Positions 30,501-36,298 of a DNA stretch of 64,000 nt are shown here, one piece after another. Origin of the DNA: Sphingobacterium spiritivorum ATCC 33861 (GTDB taxonomy: Bacteria; Bacteroidota; Bacteroidia; Sphingobacteriales; Sphingobacteriaceae); NCBI RefSeq assembly GCF_000143765.1, contig NZ_GL379770.1, positions 1,018,903 to 1,082,902 of the forward strand. The letters run 5' to 3'. How positions within the stretch are numbered: the first letter of the stretch is position 1; every line of letters starts with the position of its first letter. Under the pieces are notes generated by a model. The model saw nothing but the letters and a program-made list of their open reading frames with translations, had not been told where the DNA came from and made no database searches. Position numbers and translations under genes: made by a program.

Positions 30501-31424
30501 CGGCATGTTGCACTGATTAATTTAAAGGCCGTTTATCTGGATTTAAAAGATATGCAGGAGGCTTTTAGAGAAGTAGAGAACAGAACTATTCCTTATTTTG
30601 ATTCAGAAAAAGTATGTATAGAGGAAGAGAAATGTTTTGAACGGTTATATATTACCGTACAATATTATATTTCGCAAATCCCTTTAGAGAATAAAAGACC
30701 ATTGCATGTTGCGAGAAAGGTTATAGAAGACTGGTGGTCTAAAGTAAAGAATGAGAAATTAGACAAACTAAAAGTAATATTAAATAGAGTAGAAGAAAAC
30801 TTAGATTATGAATTTGTGTTTCCTGATAAACTAATAGAAACGGATACACTCACCTACGCCACATTCGGGATATTAAACTTTGATTTTTCGGATGAGACAT
30901 CTATTTTTCAATTATCAATTAATTTGGCTGATCTGGCAGAACTAAGTATTGATTTCTATTCTATTATCAGTATAAATGATAATATAGCTTCTGTGGGAGG
31001 CAGATTTACAAAAAGTTACTTTGAAGCTTTTCGAGAAATGCTACTGGAAGGTACGCCTCTTAATTTAGATGGGTTACATCCGCTACCCGTCAATATTGAT
31101 GCAAAAACAATTGAAACACTATCTGGAATTAATTTACCGGAGACTTCAATCCTTAATCAGAGTAAAGAGAATCAATACAATGCTTTATCTGAATTATGGA
31201 AGCTTTCTGAATGTAGAACAAAATTGAATAAGGAGTCCGAGCTGGAAATGGATTGGTTGAAAAGAGTAGAAGCAGAAAGTAAAGAAGTAATAAACAAAAT
31301 AGTAAATGAACAAAATGATCAGCAAGATGATTTTAAAGGATTTATAGCAAAGGGCTTACAACAGGATTTTGCCTATACTATGAATGATATAATGAAGCAA
31401 TTATTTAAAACATTAAAGAATTAA
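27531..31424 (+). CDS. Cap4/DUF4297-like nuclease fused to STAND-like NTPase (gene C)
   Basis: Protein of 1297 aa. Residues about 25-230 look like a PD-(D/E)xK nuclease of the Cap4/DUF4297 type: GATNFRGIHFQ opening, then E61, E64-D65, D67, and Q82-L-K84. A P-loop NTPase follows: Walker A KSSSGQGKS (299-307), Walker B LLIIDGLDS with Asp357, and an ILITTR sensor-like strand (381-385), the pattern of STAND ATPases. The remaining 900 residues are largely helical and unassigned; no clear TPR or WD repeats are visible. The plan resembles antiviral STAND proteins carrying a nuclease effector. Visibly AT-rich and last in the operon. The nuclease call is good but motif-based; the STAND call is moderate. 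Confidence 0.72.
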   Translation: MKSNSGQQTLKQVTDSLDNILQKRNGGATNFRGIHFQVLYSCFLVLQELKADSEINSIQLEGIEDIDVHTSQKIRTDAEYIQLKSSINSMNARDFWGLGVLQNFLEVYKSNPNSRFRLVYNMQIAKGNLHDLVNREKGTVLDEFWVSKLEKICQETDFVDFADKLTFEHHSTNELYTKIRALLYKEWKVNQGTEIQFLNALFYNILIWSKDREIVSKAMVRTLFQNVRDSFSKSPINKAIQNNWISEISYQNNVQLSDDYYDGKSARPIHIAQGLPARRKTWERSVEKALQDSDIVVIKSSSGQGKSTLAWQVGYNLKAHRSIYQLSTCRDKDEANSVVEFLESRVFIGEVPLLIIDGLDSSVEAWSDVTERLKQVPVKILITTRQEDWFRFGADISRINLYSIDISLSAQEAKDIFEQFKRKKKTHAEIKDWQPIWEQVMDKGLLIEYTYLLTKGQMIHERLEVQIKYLHESKSSGAKIEILRMVSLADCLNIKLQTVRLLNYIRTEIGFEQDRGLLLNELEKEYFLNFDGQYVEGLHPVRSNHLKDLLHKQLPLEDSLFNLLKIIDDNYKHDFFINAPFLLTNNKAIFYKGLANLLSEGEISDMVYALDGIMHGEPQRYWLSNRDLFDTAYNMGGIEMFSIATVPFTELNTLSELSEILGEKGGAFQQLAELKSKLPKYSFENADLLLFANALKDKLAKRISPVTSYKRLGFLFKWYNELKLALKLPFVQTNIGIDDLINMEIKEAKEYMLYFNMSNPAGFKKFTNDNKRQIISYLKVSTNSITLEEKDGDIFIEYLLSGNEVDKGNENSVSRIQVLYAFLPFYKKYCAEALLLPFPSEELISVVKHNFIKNLTPEAIGDKFDIHLNGIWRSIIQKNYQETSAYEWQKNILEVREIAIDWAKAITTLIDSLLEGNTVKKDRIVRVVDQIRIKLADAIAVKKTYPKYGKKYFEEGSNSKEENVIGNWFASLSNINSQFLNILLPKEEHDRHVALINLKAVYLDLKDMQEAFREVENRTIPYFDSEKVCIEEEKCFERLYITVQYYISQIPLENKRPLHVARKVIEDWWSKVKNEKLDKLKVILNRVEENLDYEFVFPDKLIETDTLTYATFGILNFDFSDETSIFQLSINLADLAELSIDFYSIISINDNIASVGGRFTKSYFEAFREMLLEGTPLNLDGLHPLPVNIDAKTIETLSGINLPETSILNQSKENQYNALSELWKLSECRTKLNKESELEMDWLKRVEAESKEVINKIVNEQNDQQDDFKGFIAKGLQQDFAYTMNDIMKQLFKTLKN

Positions 31425-31667
31425 ATAGCAAAACTGAAGAATATCCCGATTGATTCAGTTATACAAAGTTAATATAGAAGTGGTTCGATAAATTATGATT
31501 TAAATATAAAAGTATTGAAAAAACTATCTTTTTTATCAACATAATTATGAAAAATAAAGCTATCTGAAAGTTTAACAGCGGTTCGAATCCTGTCAGGGTA
31601 AGATAATAGTGAAATCGAATTATTTAGCTAAATATATTTTAATTGTTTGATTGTCACTTTTTTAAAA
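31425..31667. other. non-coding right flank of the island with tRNA T-arm-like scrap
   Basis: An AT-rich stretch without a gene. At 31574-31600 there is aacagcGGTTCGAATCCtgtc, which matches the T-arm and 3' part of a tRNA apart from two extra bases in the 5' stem. No rest of a tRNA precedes it. Such 3' tRNA copies are often left by site-specific integration, so this may be an attachment-site relic. It does not match tRNA-His, -Leu or -Gly in this window. Confidence 0.45.
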
Positions 31668-31699
31668 TAAAAAAAAGTGATGGATGTTAATCCACCACT
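31668..31699 (-). terminator. terminator of the tRNA-Gly/tRNA-Leu transcript
   Basis: A 9-bp stem with one G-T pair (31676-31684 with 31691-31699). On the minus strand it is followed by a run of eight T, just past the tRNA-Leu 3' end. Confidence 0.8.
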
Positions 31700-31704
31700 T
31701 AAAG

Positions 31705-31789
31705 TACCTAGGGCGGGAATCGAACCCGCACTCCCTTAACGGGAACAGGATTTTAAGTCCTGCGTGTCTACCAGTTCCACCACCTAGGC
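31705..31789 (-). tRNA. tRNA-Leu (TAA)
   Basis: A class II tRNA of 85 nt. Acceptor GCCTAGG pairs with CCTAGGT (G-T first pair), the anticodon arm CAGGA-CTTAAAA-TCCTG gives anticodon TAA, the long variable arm is GTTCCCGTTAAGGGAGT, and the T-arm GCGGG-TTCGATT-CCCGC is intact. Discriminator A; the CCA end is not encoded. It follows tRNA-Gly with a 14-nt gap. Confidence 0.95.
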
Positions 31790-31800
31790 AGGTGATATTG

Positions 31801-31876
31801 TGGAGCGAAAGACGAGATTCGAACTCGCGACCCCAACCTTGGCAAGGTTGTGCTCTACCAACTGAGCTACTTTCGC
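31801..31876 (-). tRNA. tRNA-Gly (GCC)
   Basis: Acceptor GCGAAAG pairs with CTTTCGC, D-arm GCTCAGTTGGTAGAGC, anticodon arm CAACC-TTGCCAA-GGTTG with anticodon GCC, T-arm GCGAG-TTCGAAT-CTCGT. The discriminator T and CCA are encoded. It is first in a two-tRNA transcript under the promoter at 31918-31946. Confidence 0.96.
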
Positions 31877-31917
31877 TTGTTACGTTCCGAGCAGTAGCTC
31901 TTTCCGTTTTGGTGATG

Positions 31918-31946
31918 CAAATATAGAGAGAAAAACGGAATTGCAA
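31918..31946 (-). promoter_or_regulatory. promoter of the tRNA-Gly/tRNA-Leu pair
   Basis: On the minus strand there is TTG (31946-31944), an 18-nt spacer and TATATTTG (31925-31918), an exact TAnnTTTG match. It lies about 40 nt upstream of tRNA-Gly. Confidence 0.75.
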
Positions 31947-32107
31947 AATTTATTTATCAAAAATATATAGCTTTTAATACTAATGTGCTCAATCTGTGTG
32001 AGATAATTTTTATGTATAAAAGTGCACTGGGACATGACAGACTCTGTTTTCCTTAATATCGGGTAAAACAGGCAGGACCCGATAGTCTGTAAGTTGTCAA
32101 GAGTGAT
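31947..32107. other. intergenic, no feature seen
   Basis: AT-rich stretch between the tRNA promoter and the large palindrome. No gene, repeat or RNA is recognised. Confidence 0.5.
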
Positions 32108-32158
32108 ACATTCCCGTCTATTAAAAGCAATCAAGTTGCTTTTAATAGACGGGAATGT
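32108..32158. repeat. 23-bp perfect palindrome with 5-nt loop
   Basis: Left arm 32108-32130 and right arm 32136-32158 are perfect inverted copies of each other around the loop tcaag. The right arm occupies the spacer of the predicted promoter for the AraC-type gene. It may be an operator, a cruciform-forming element, or the relic of a small mobile element. Its length and perfection are unusual for this window. Confidence 0.9.
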
Positions 32159-32166
32159 TATTTTTG
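32136..32166 (+). promoter_or_regulatory. promoter of the AraC-family regulator
   Basis: TTG at 32136-32138, a 20-nt spacer, and TATTTTTG at 32159-32166 (exact TAnnTTTG). The expected start of transcription, about 32172, leaves an 18-nt leader before the ATG at 32190. The whole spacer is the right arm of the palindrome. Confidence 0.7.
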
Positions 32167-32189
32167 TGTGTTATTTAACGGATGCAGAT

Positions 32190-33146
32190 ATGGAAGTAAT
32201 ACAAAAAAATAAAAAATCTGAGGGAAAAAACTTCGCTACAGTACCGCAGTCGAAAAATAATAGTTTGGATGTATGCGAAGTTTGCGGATCTGTCAGACAT
32301 GTAGTCTTTCAAAATTTTCTTTCCATTGTACCGCTGGAAATGATCAAATCCTGTCAGCGCGATACGCCATTCCACAGTACAAGAAAAGGTTTTTACAGCA
32401 TGATCTTAATTACAAAAGGCAGAGCTACAGAAACTATCGCATATCAGACCTATACTTTTGAAGGAGGGACCTTATATTTTATCCCCGAAAATACCTTACA
32501 TAAAATACAGCACTGGTCTGAGGATATTGAAGGGTATCATTGTAGTTTTGATTCGGAATACTTTTTATTGTGTCTGAAAAACCAGATCAAACTGATGGAA
32601 TATCCCTTTTTTATTCCCGATAATGATCCTTTTGTCTGTCTTAAAGAGAATGAAATGGCGCAACTTGTACCTCTTTTTGATAAGCTAAAACATGAGTACA
32701 CAAACCGACAAAATTACAACGATGATCTGCTTACGAGGCTTTATCTCAATGCGCTCTTGCTGGAGGTCGGACGTATGTATATTCAGCAATCTGCTGAAAC
32801 AATCACGCATTCGAGGCAGGAGCAGCTGGTAAGTAAATTCAAACGGCTTGTGCATGCTCATTTTCTGACTTACAGACAGGTATCCGATTATGCAGATCTG
32901 CTTTTTGTTCATCCACATTATCTCAATGATATGGTGAGAGCGATTACCGGGCAGTCCGCAAGTAATTTTATCTATCAGCATTTGCTGGCCGAAGCCAAAT
33001 CGCATCTGGTACAATCCGATGATACTATCGCACAGATCGCTGCCCGTCTCCGGTTTTCAGATCAGTCTTATTTCGGTCGTTTTTTCAGAAAGCATGCCGG
33101 AATGACACCTGCACAGTTTCGGCAACAGCATACACAGGCAATCTAA
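32190..33146 (+). CDS. AraC family transcriptional regulator
   Basis: DNA-binding regulator of 318 aa. The N-terminal half is a cupin-like sensor (TYTFEGGTLYFIPENTLHKIQHW). The C-terminal half has the two helix-turn-helix motifs of AraC/XylS proteins, ending in TIAQIAARLRFSDQSYFGRFFRKHAGMTPAQFRQ. The ATG at 32190 is chosen because it follows the predicted promoter; an upstream in-frame start at 32094 would lie before and inside the palindrome. No target operon is evident, and the regulator may act on its own promoter. Confidence 0.9.
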   Translation: MEVIQKNKKSEGKNFATVPQSKNNSLDVCEVCGSVRHVVFQNFLSIVPLEMIKSCQRDTPFHSTRKGFYSMILITKGRATETIAYQTYTFEGGTLYFIPENTLHKIQHWSEDIEGYHCSFDSEYFLLCLKNQIKLMEYPFFIPDNDPFVCLKENEMAQLVPLFDKLKHEYTNRQNYNDDLLTRLYLNALLLEVGRMYIQQSAETITHSRQEQLVSKFKRLVHAHFLTYRQVSDYADLLFVHPHYLNDMVRAITGQSASNFIYQHLLAEAKSHLVQSDDTIAQIAARLRFSDQSYFGRFFRKHAGMTPAQFRQQHTQAI

Positions 33147-33258
33147 AATCTGTGTTTTGTACCATTTCTTCAGTGCTGTGTCTCTTTTAACAAATGACAG
33201 AGATCCTGAATTTTGTATTGTTGAATAAAAGAACAATTTTAAAATAAGGAGATCTGTT

Positions 33259-33900
33259 ATGGAGATACAAGTAAATGAACTTTTCTTTTTGGTATTTGCA
33301 GCATTAGGCTATGTTATTCTGCAATCATTATTTATACTGGGCGTACGCATAGCAGCAAAAGGAGGAACGGAAGTTCTTCCCGATGGAAGGGATAAAGACA
33401 GTGAAATGATTTTATATCCTTTGTTTAAATACCTGAGCCGTGTACGACATGTAAAGGTATATTACAGTGGAGAACAATGGGATATATTGTTTGGGAAACT
33501 GCAGCAAAAGCTCAAAAATGAAACACTGGTAAATTCAGGAAATAGTCTGATCTATGATAACAGTTCCCCGGAATCAGAGGAGCGGATCAGACAGGGCTTG
33601 AAAGAGATCGATGAAAAGATTAGCATGGAGACTGATGGTAAGGGAGTAATTCGCTGCTACAAAACCGATGAAGAATATGTCGTGAATAAATACTTTCGTA
33701 AACCCGTTATTCAATGTCCGATCTGTATGGCATCCTATTGGAGTGTATTCGGATACTGGATACCCATGTTTTACTTTTTCGGATTTGAGATCTGGATAGT
33801 ATATTTCGGGATTCTGAATATATGTGCTGTGTCCTGTGTCAATTGGTTATTGTGGATGCGTGGCAGCGCACACGAAGCCTTGATTATGAAAGGAAAATAG
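33259..33900 (+). CDS. membrane protein of unknown function
   Basis: Protein of 213 aa. A hydrophobic N-terminal helix (about 7-30, FFLVFAALGYVILQSLFILGV) is followed by a charged soluble region (about 38-150), then CPICMASYW, and two further hydrophobic segments (about 163-200). The CxxC next to a membrane segment suggests metal or thiol chemistry but is not diagnostic. I do not recognise a family. It follows the AraC gene on the same strand by 112 nt and ends at a hairpin shared with the MpaB gene. Confidence 0.65.
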   Translation: MEIQVNELFFLVFAALGYVILQSLFILGVRIAAKGGTEVLPDGRDKDSEMILYPLFKYLSRVRHVKVYYSGEQWDILFGKLQQKLKNETLVNSGNSLIYDNSSPESEERIRQGLKEIDEKISMETDGKGVIRCYKTDEEYVVNKYFRKPVIQCPICMASYWSVFGYWIPMFYFFGFEIWIVYFGILNICAVSCVNWLLWMRGSAHEALIMKGK

Positions 33901-33918
33901 GAAATAGAAGGATTGGCA

Positions 33919-33952
33919 AACGGGTGGTGAATCCAATAAATCACTACCCGTT
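33919..33952. terminator. bidirectional terminator-like hairpin
   Basis: A 12-bp stem with one G-T pair (33919-33930 with 33941-33952) between two convergent genes. The stop codon of the MpaB-family gene lies inside the right arm. The T tract is weak. Confidence 0.5.
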
Positions 33953-35137
33953 GTTATATTTAAGATAGATTTGTTTGACCTTATCCTGTTCTTCACCTCC
34001 TTTGCGGATCATTTGTTCTCTGTAGCCGGGTAAGTATATCTTCTTTTCTTCTCTTTTGTTTTTCAGGATATTGAGATATGCTATTTTACCGAATATCGTG
34101 TTGCGCAGACCCAGAAGTTTACAGGAGTAATTTCCGAGTAAGAAGTTATTGTAGTAAAGGTGTATTTCTTTCATCATCCTACGTCCTGTACGGGAGGGAG
34201 GAAAGAAAGCTTTTACGGGCTCTTCCTTCAGTGCCATGGCAAGTGCTTTTGAATCTTCATCTCCGTCTGCCTGTGTCATAGTCCAATAATAAAGTGCTTC
34301 TATAGCTTGTTCTTCAGTATCCGGCAAAAGATCGGTCGGAATACCTATAAGATAGCCAACATACTTCCAGAAGTGAAATAATCCCTTGACCTCATGTGCT
34401 GTCGGAGCATATCCCATTCGGCGTAAGCCAACGATAAAGACCAGCGAAAATCCCAAATTGGTCGCTAATAAATCCCATGTGTTGACAGGCATTCCCCACT
34501 TGTCTGCATTCCAATCGGTAGAACGCAGAATATTGACTCTGGAGAAAGAGTGAATAATACGGGTCAGGATAACATTTTGAAAACCTTTCCCGTCAGCATC
34601 AAAAGCACCTGCTCTGGTAATATTGACCCAGAAAGTCACGGTATCTGTCAATCGCTTTACAGCACCTTTTTTGAGCGCGCTTGTATAAATAAGTGGTTTG
34701 TTAATCGCAGAAGATTCATAACCACCCATAAGGCAATAATCGCGGAGGACAATAAGTGCACTGATCCCGGGACGCCTGCTGAGTTCGGTACCAACATGGA
34801 GTAAATCGTCATCAACCCAATCCGGGCGCCGTTCAAAGGAATCAAAAAATGATTTCAAAACGTGAGCATATGTGCCGGAATAATGCTGCCCATCTTTCAA
34901 AAAACGAAGTACCTCTTCATTCCCTTTTTTAAAGCCTTCATGCTGATGGAGCTGTTTGACAAGGTAATCACAGCTTTCATCCGTCTGGAAAAGCAAGGGG
35001 ATATATTGATCAGCCTTTTCCAGAACCGGAGTGTATCCCAATTTATGTAAAAGTTCAATTCCGGCCCCCTTTGTCCAATAATGTTGAAAGGAAGATGTAT
35101 TTACACGATATCGCTGCGGGGGTGCCTGCATAATCAA
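33944..35137 (-). CDS. oxygenase MpaB family protein (DUF2236)
   Basis: Protein of 397 aa of the DUF2236 / MpaB / latex-clearing-protein family, haem-containing oxygenases or related proteins. Family features seen are GTYAHVLKSFFDSF, the RDYCLMGGYESSAINKPL region, TVTFWVNITRAGAFDADGKGFQNVILTRIIHSFSR with the conserved Arg/His that place the haem, and a helical C-terminal half. No signal peptide, so probably cytoplasmic. It is last of a tight three-gene minus-strand cluster and overlaps the preceding gene by 4 nt. The substrate is unknown. Confidence 0.88.
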   Translation of the reverse strand: MIMQAPPQRYRVNTSSFQHYWTKGAGIELLHKLGYTPVLEKADQYIPLLFQTDESCDYLVKQLHQHEGFKKGNEEVLRFLKDGQHYSGTYAHVLKSFFDSFERRPDWVDDDLLHVGTELSRRPGISALIVLRDYCLMGGYESSAINKPLIYTSALKKGAVKRLTDTVTFWVNITRAGAFDADGKGFQNVILTRIIHSFSRVNILRSTDWNADKWGMPVNTWDLLATNLGFSLVFIVGLRRMGYAPTAHEVKGLFHFWKYVGYLIGIPTDLLPDTEEQAIEALYYWTMTQADGDEDSKALAMALKEEPVKAFFPPSRTGRRMMKEIHLYYNNFLLGNYSCKLLGLRNTIFGKIAYLNILKNKREEKKIYLPGYREQMIRKGGEEQDKVKQIYLKYNNG

Positions 35138-35502
35138 TTATCTAATGTCCAGTTAACATAGTTCGCTTCAGCAGATAACAGACCGGCATTGTATACAAAA
35201 TTCCAGTCTACATAGTCCATAGCACATGCTTCCGTATCGCTGCAACAAAAATGACGATTGATCAGAAACTGCATCCGGAATGATCCTTTATGGCTATTTT
35301 CATTCCATCGGAAGTTCTGTATACGGATCTGATCCAGTTGTGGTGCACCATCACGATCGGTTAACTGATCCACTATTCCTGACTTTAGTGCTTCCCAATT
35401 CTCTGAAGGTATATGAGTGATCAATTGCTGCGGATCCTCCTGTATGCTTCGCAGTTCGTTATTGCTGATCGTAATCTGTATCTCTAAATTTTGTCCGCTC
35501 AT
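35134..35502 (-). CDS. unknown protein between YgjP-like and MpaB genes
   Basis: A 122-aa soluble protein with no signal peptide and no family I recognise. It has two adjacent Cys in HFCCSDTEACAMDYVDW, a cluster rich in Cys and acids that could bind metal. Its start (35502) lies inside the 3' end of the upstream gene by 44 nt, and its stop overlaps the MpaB start by 4 nt, so translation is probably coupled. The fixed position suggests a partner role for one neighbour. Confidence 0.65.
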   Translation of the reverse strand: MSGQNLEIQITISNNELRSIQEDPQQLITHIPSENWEALKSGIVDQLTDRDGAPQLDQIRIQNFRWNENSHKGSFRMQFLINRHFCCSDTEACAMDYVDWNFVYNAGLLSAEANYVNWTLDN

Positions 35503-36130
35503 AGGCTAATGCTTCTTCTTTTTCCTGCCATCCCGGTAGCAGATGATCCAATTGATGTTCCTGCTCTTTTTTAGCGTTTTTCTGCAGTGACAATAATGCT
35601 CTGATCACAATATACGTAATATAATCTGCCGGCTGATCTGTCAGTGCTGTATCAAAAGTCAGGTTACAGCTTTGTTTATCTGTATTATACCAGTTACTGC
35701 GTAACTTACGTATCAGAATCTCACCAGTTAATAAATCAAGTTGTTCTTCCCAATGCCCCACCAATTGTATAATCAACTGAAGCAACAGACTTTTCTTCAG
35801 GCTGTCGATCCCCTTATTAGTCCATTGTCTGTCATAGGTGTTGAGATAAATACGAAATCCTTTGATATAAGGTTGTGAACAATTTTCCTGATGGTGCACA
35901 AAGTGAGGGATACCAAATATTTCAATTGGCTCAATAGTGTCTGCAGCATTGGATTTATGACCCTTCAAAAGTATAGCGCGATGTGTTCGGATATAGCTTT
36001 TTACGAATGCTTCATCGGCATGGGCTGGTACCTGCAGTCGAACAAATGTACCATCCTGCTCCAGCACCTTAAAGGTATCACGGACAGAAGGCACCCACTC
36101 ATACCAGATCCCATCGATTTCGATTTTCAT
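35459..36130 (-). CDS. degenerate YgjP-like (DUF45) protein
   Basis: A 223-aa protein. Its middle and C-terminal parts follow the YgjP/DUF45 metallopeptidase layout: an RKLRSNWYNTDKQSCNLTFD segment in place of the usual RxRWGSCS...LN block, then the helix TYIVIRALLSLQKN and a C-terminal LDHLLPGWQEKEEAL. The zinc helix of the family normally reads HExxH; here it reads RALLSL, so zinc binding and catalysis should be lost. The ATG at 36130 is preferred over an upstream TTG. It is first in the three-gene cluster ending in the MpaB gene. Confidence 0.6.
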   Translation of the reverse strand: MKIEIDGIWYEWVPSVRDTFKVLEQDGTFVRLQVPAHADEAFVKSYIRTHRAILLKGHKSNAADTIEPIEIFGIPHFVHHQENCSQPYIKGFRIYLNTYDRQWTNKGIDSLKKSLLLQLIIQLVGHWEEQLDLLTGEILIRKLRSNWYNTDKQSCNLTFDTALTDQPADYITYIVIRALLSLQKNAKKEQEHQLDHLLPGWQEKEEALAYERTKFRDTDYDQQ

Positions 36131-36222
36131 ATGCAACTAAAATAAAGTATATCCGTGAATATTAAGTGATCCGACATACAAAAAATATAAAATCGTTACC
36201 TTTTATTGTATTAAACTTTTAT

Positions 36223-36230
36223 TAAGTTTG
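36223..36230 (+). promoter_or_regulatory. -7 box of the M13 peptidase promoter
   Basis: TAAGTTTG is an exact TAnnTTTG match. The -33 position 19 nt upstream reads TTT rather than TTG. The predicted leader is about 62 nt. Confidence 0.5.
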
Positions 36231-36298
36231 TCTCTCAACGATTTGCAAACGATGTTTGACGGATAGTTGATATAACAATTAAAACAAATTACAGTTGT

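Noticed and set aside
21327..31424. CBASS, retron, gasdermin or CRISPR components
   Set aside because: No CD-NTase, reverse transcriptase, gasdermin or repeat-spacer array is found in or next to the operon.
20103..31876. Integrase or direct att repeats bounding the island
   Set aside because: No integrase gene is present and the tRNA-His 3' end is not repeated at the right side.
31662..31946. Open frames of 80-94 codons across the tRNA genes
   Set aside because: They read through tRNA-Leu and tRNA-Gly, which are clear cloverleaf genes.
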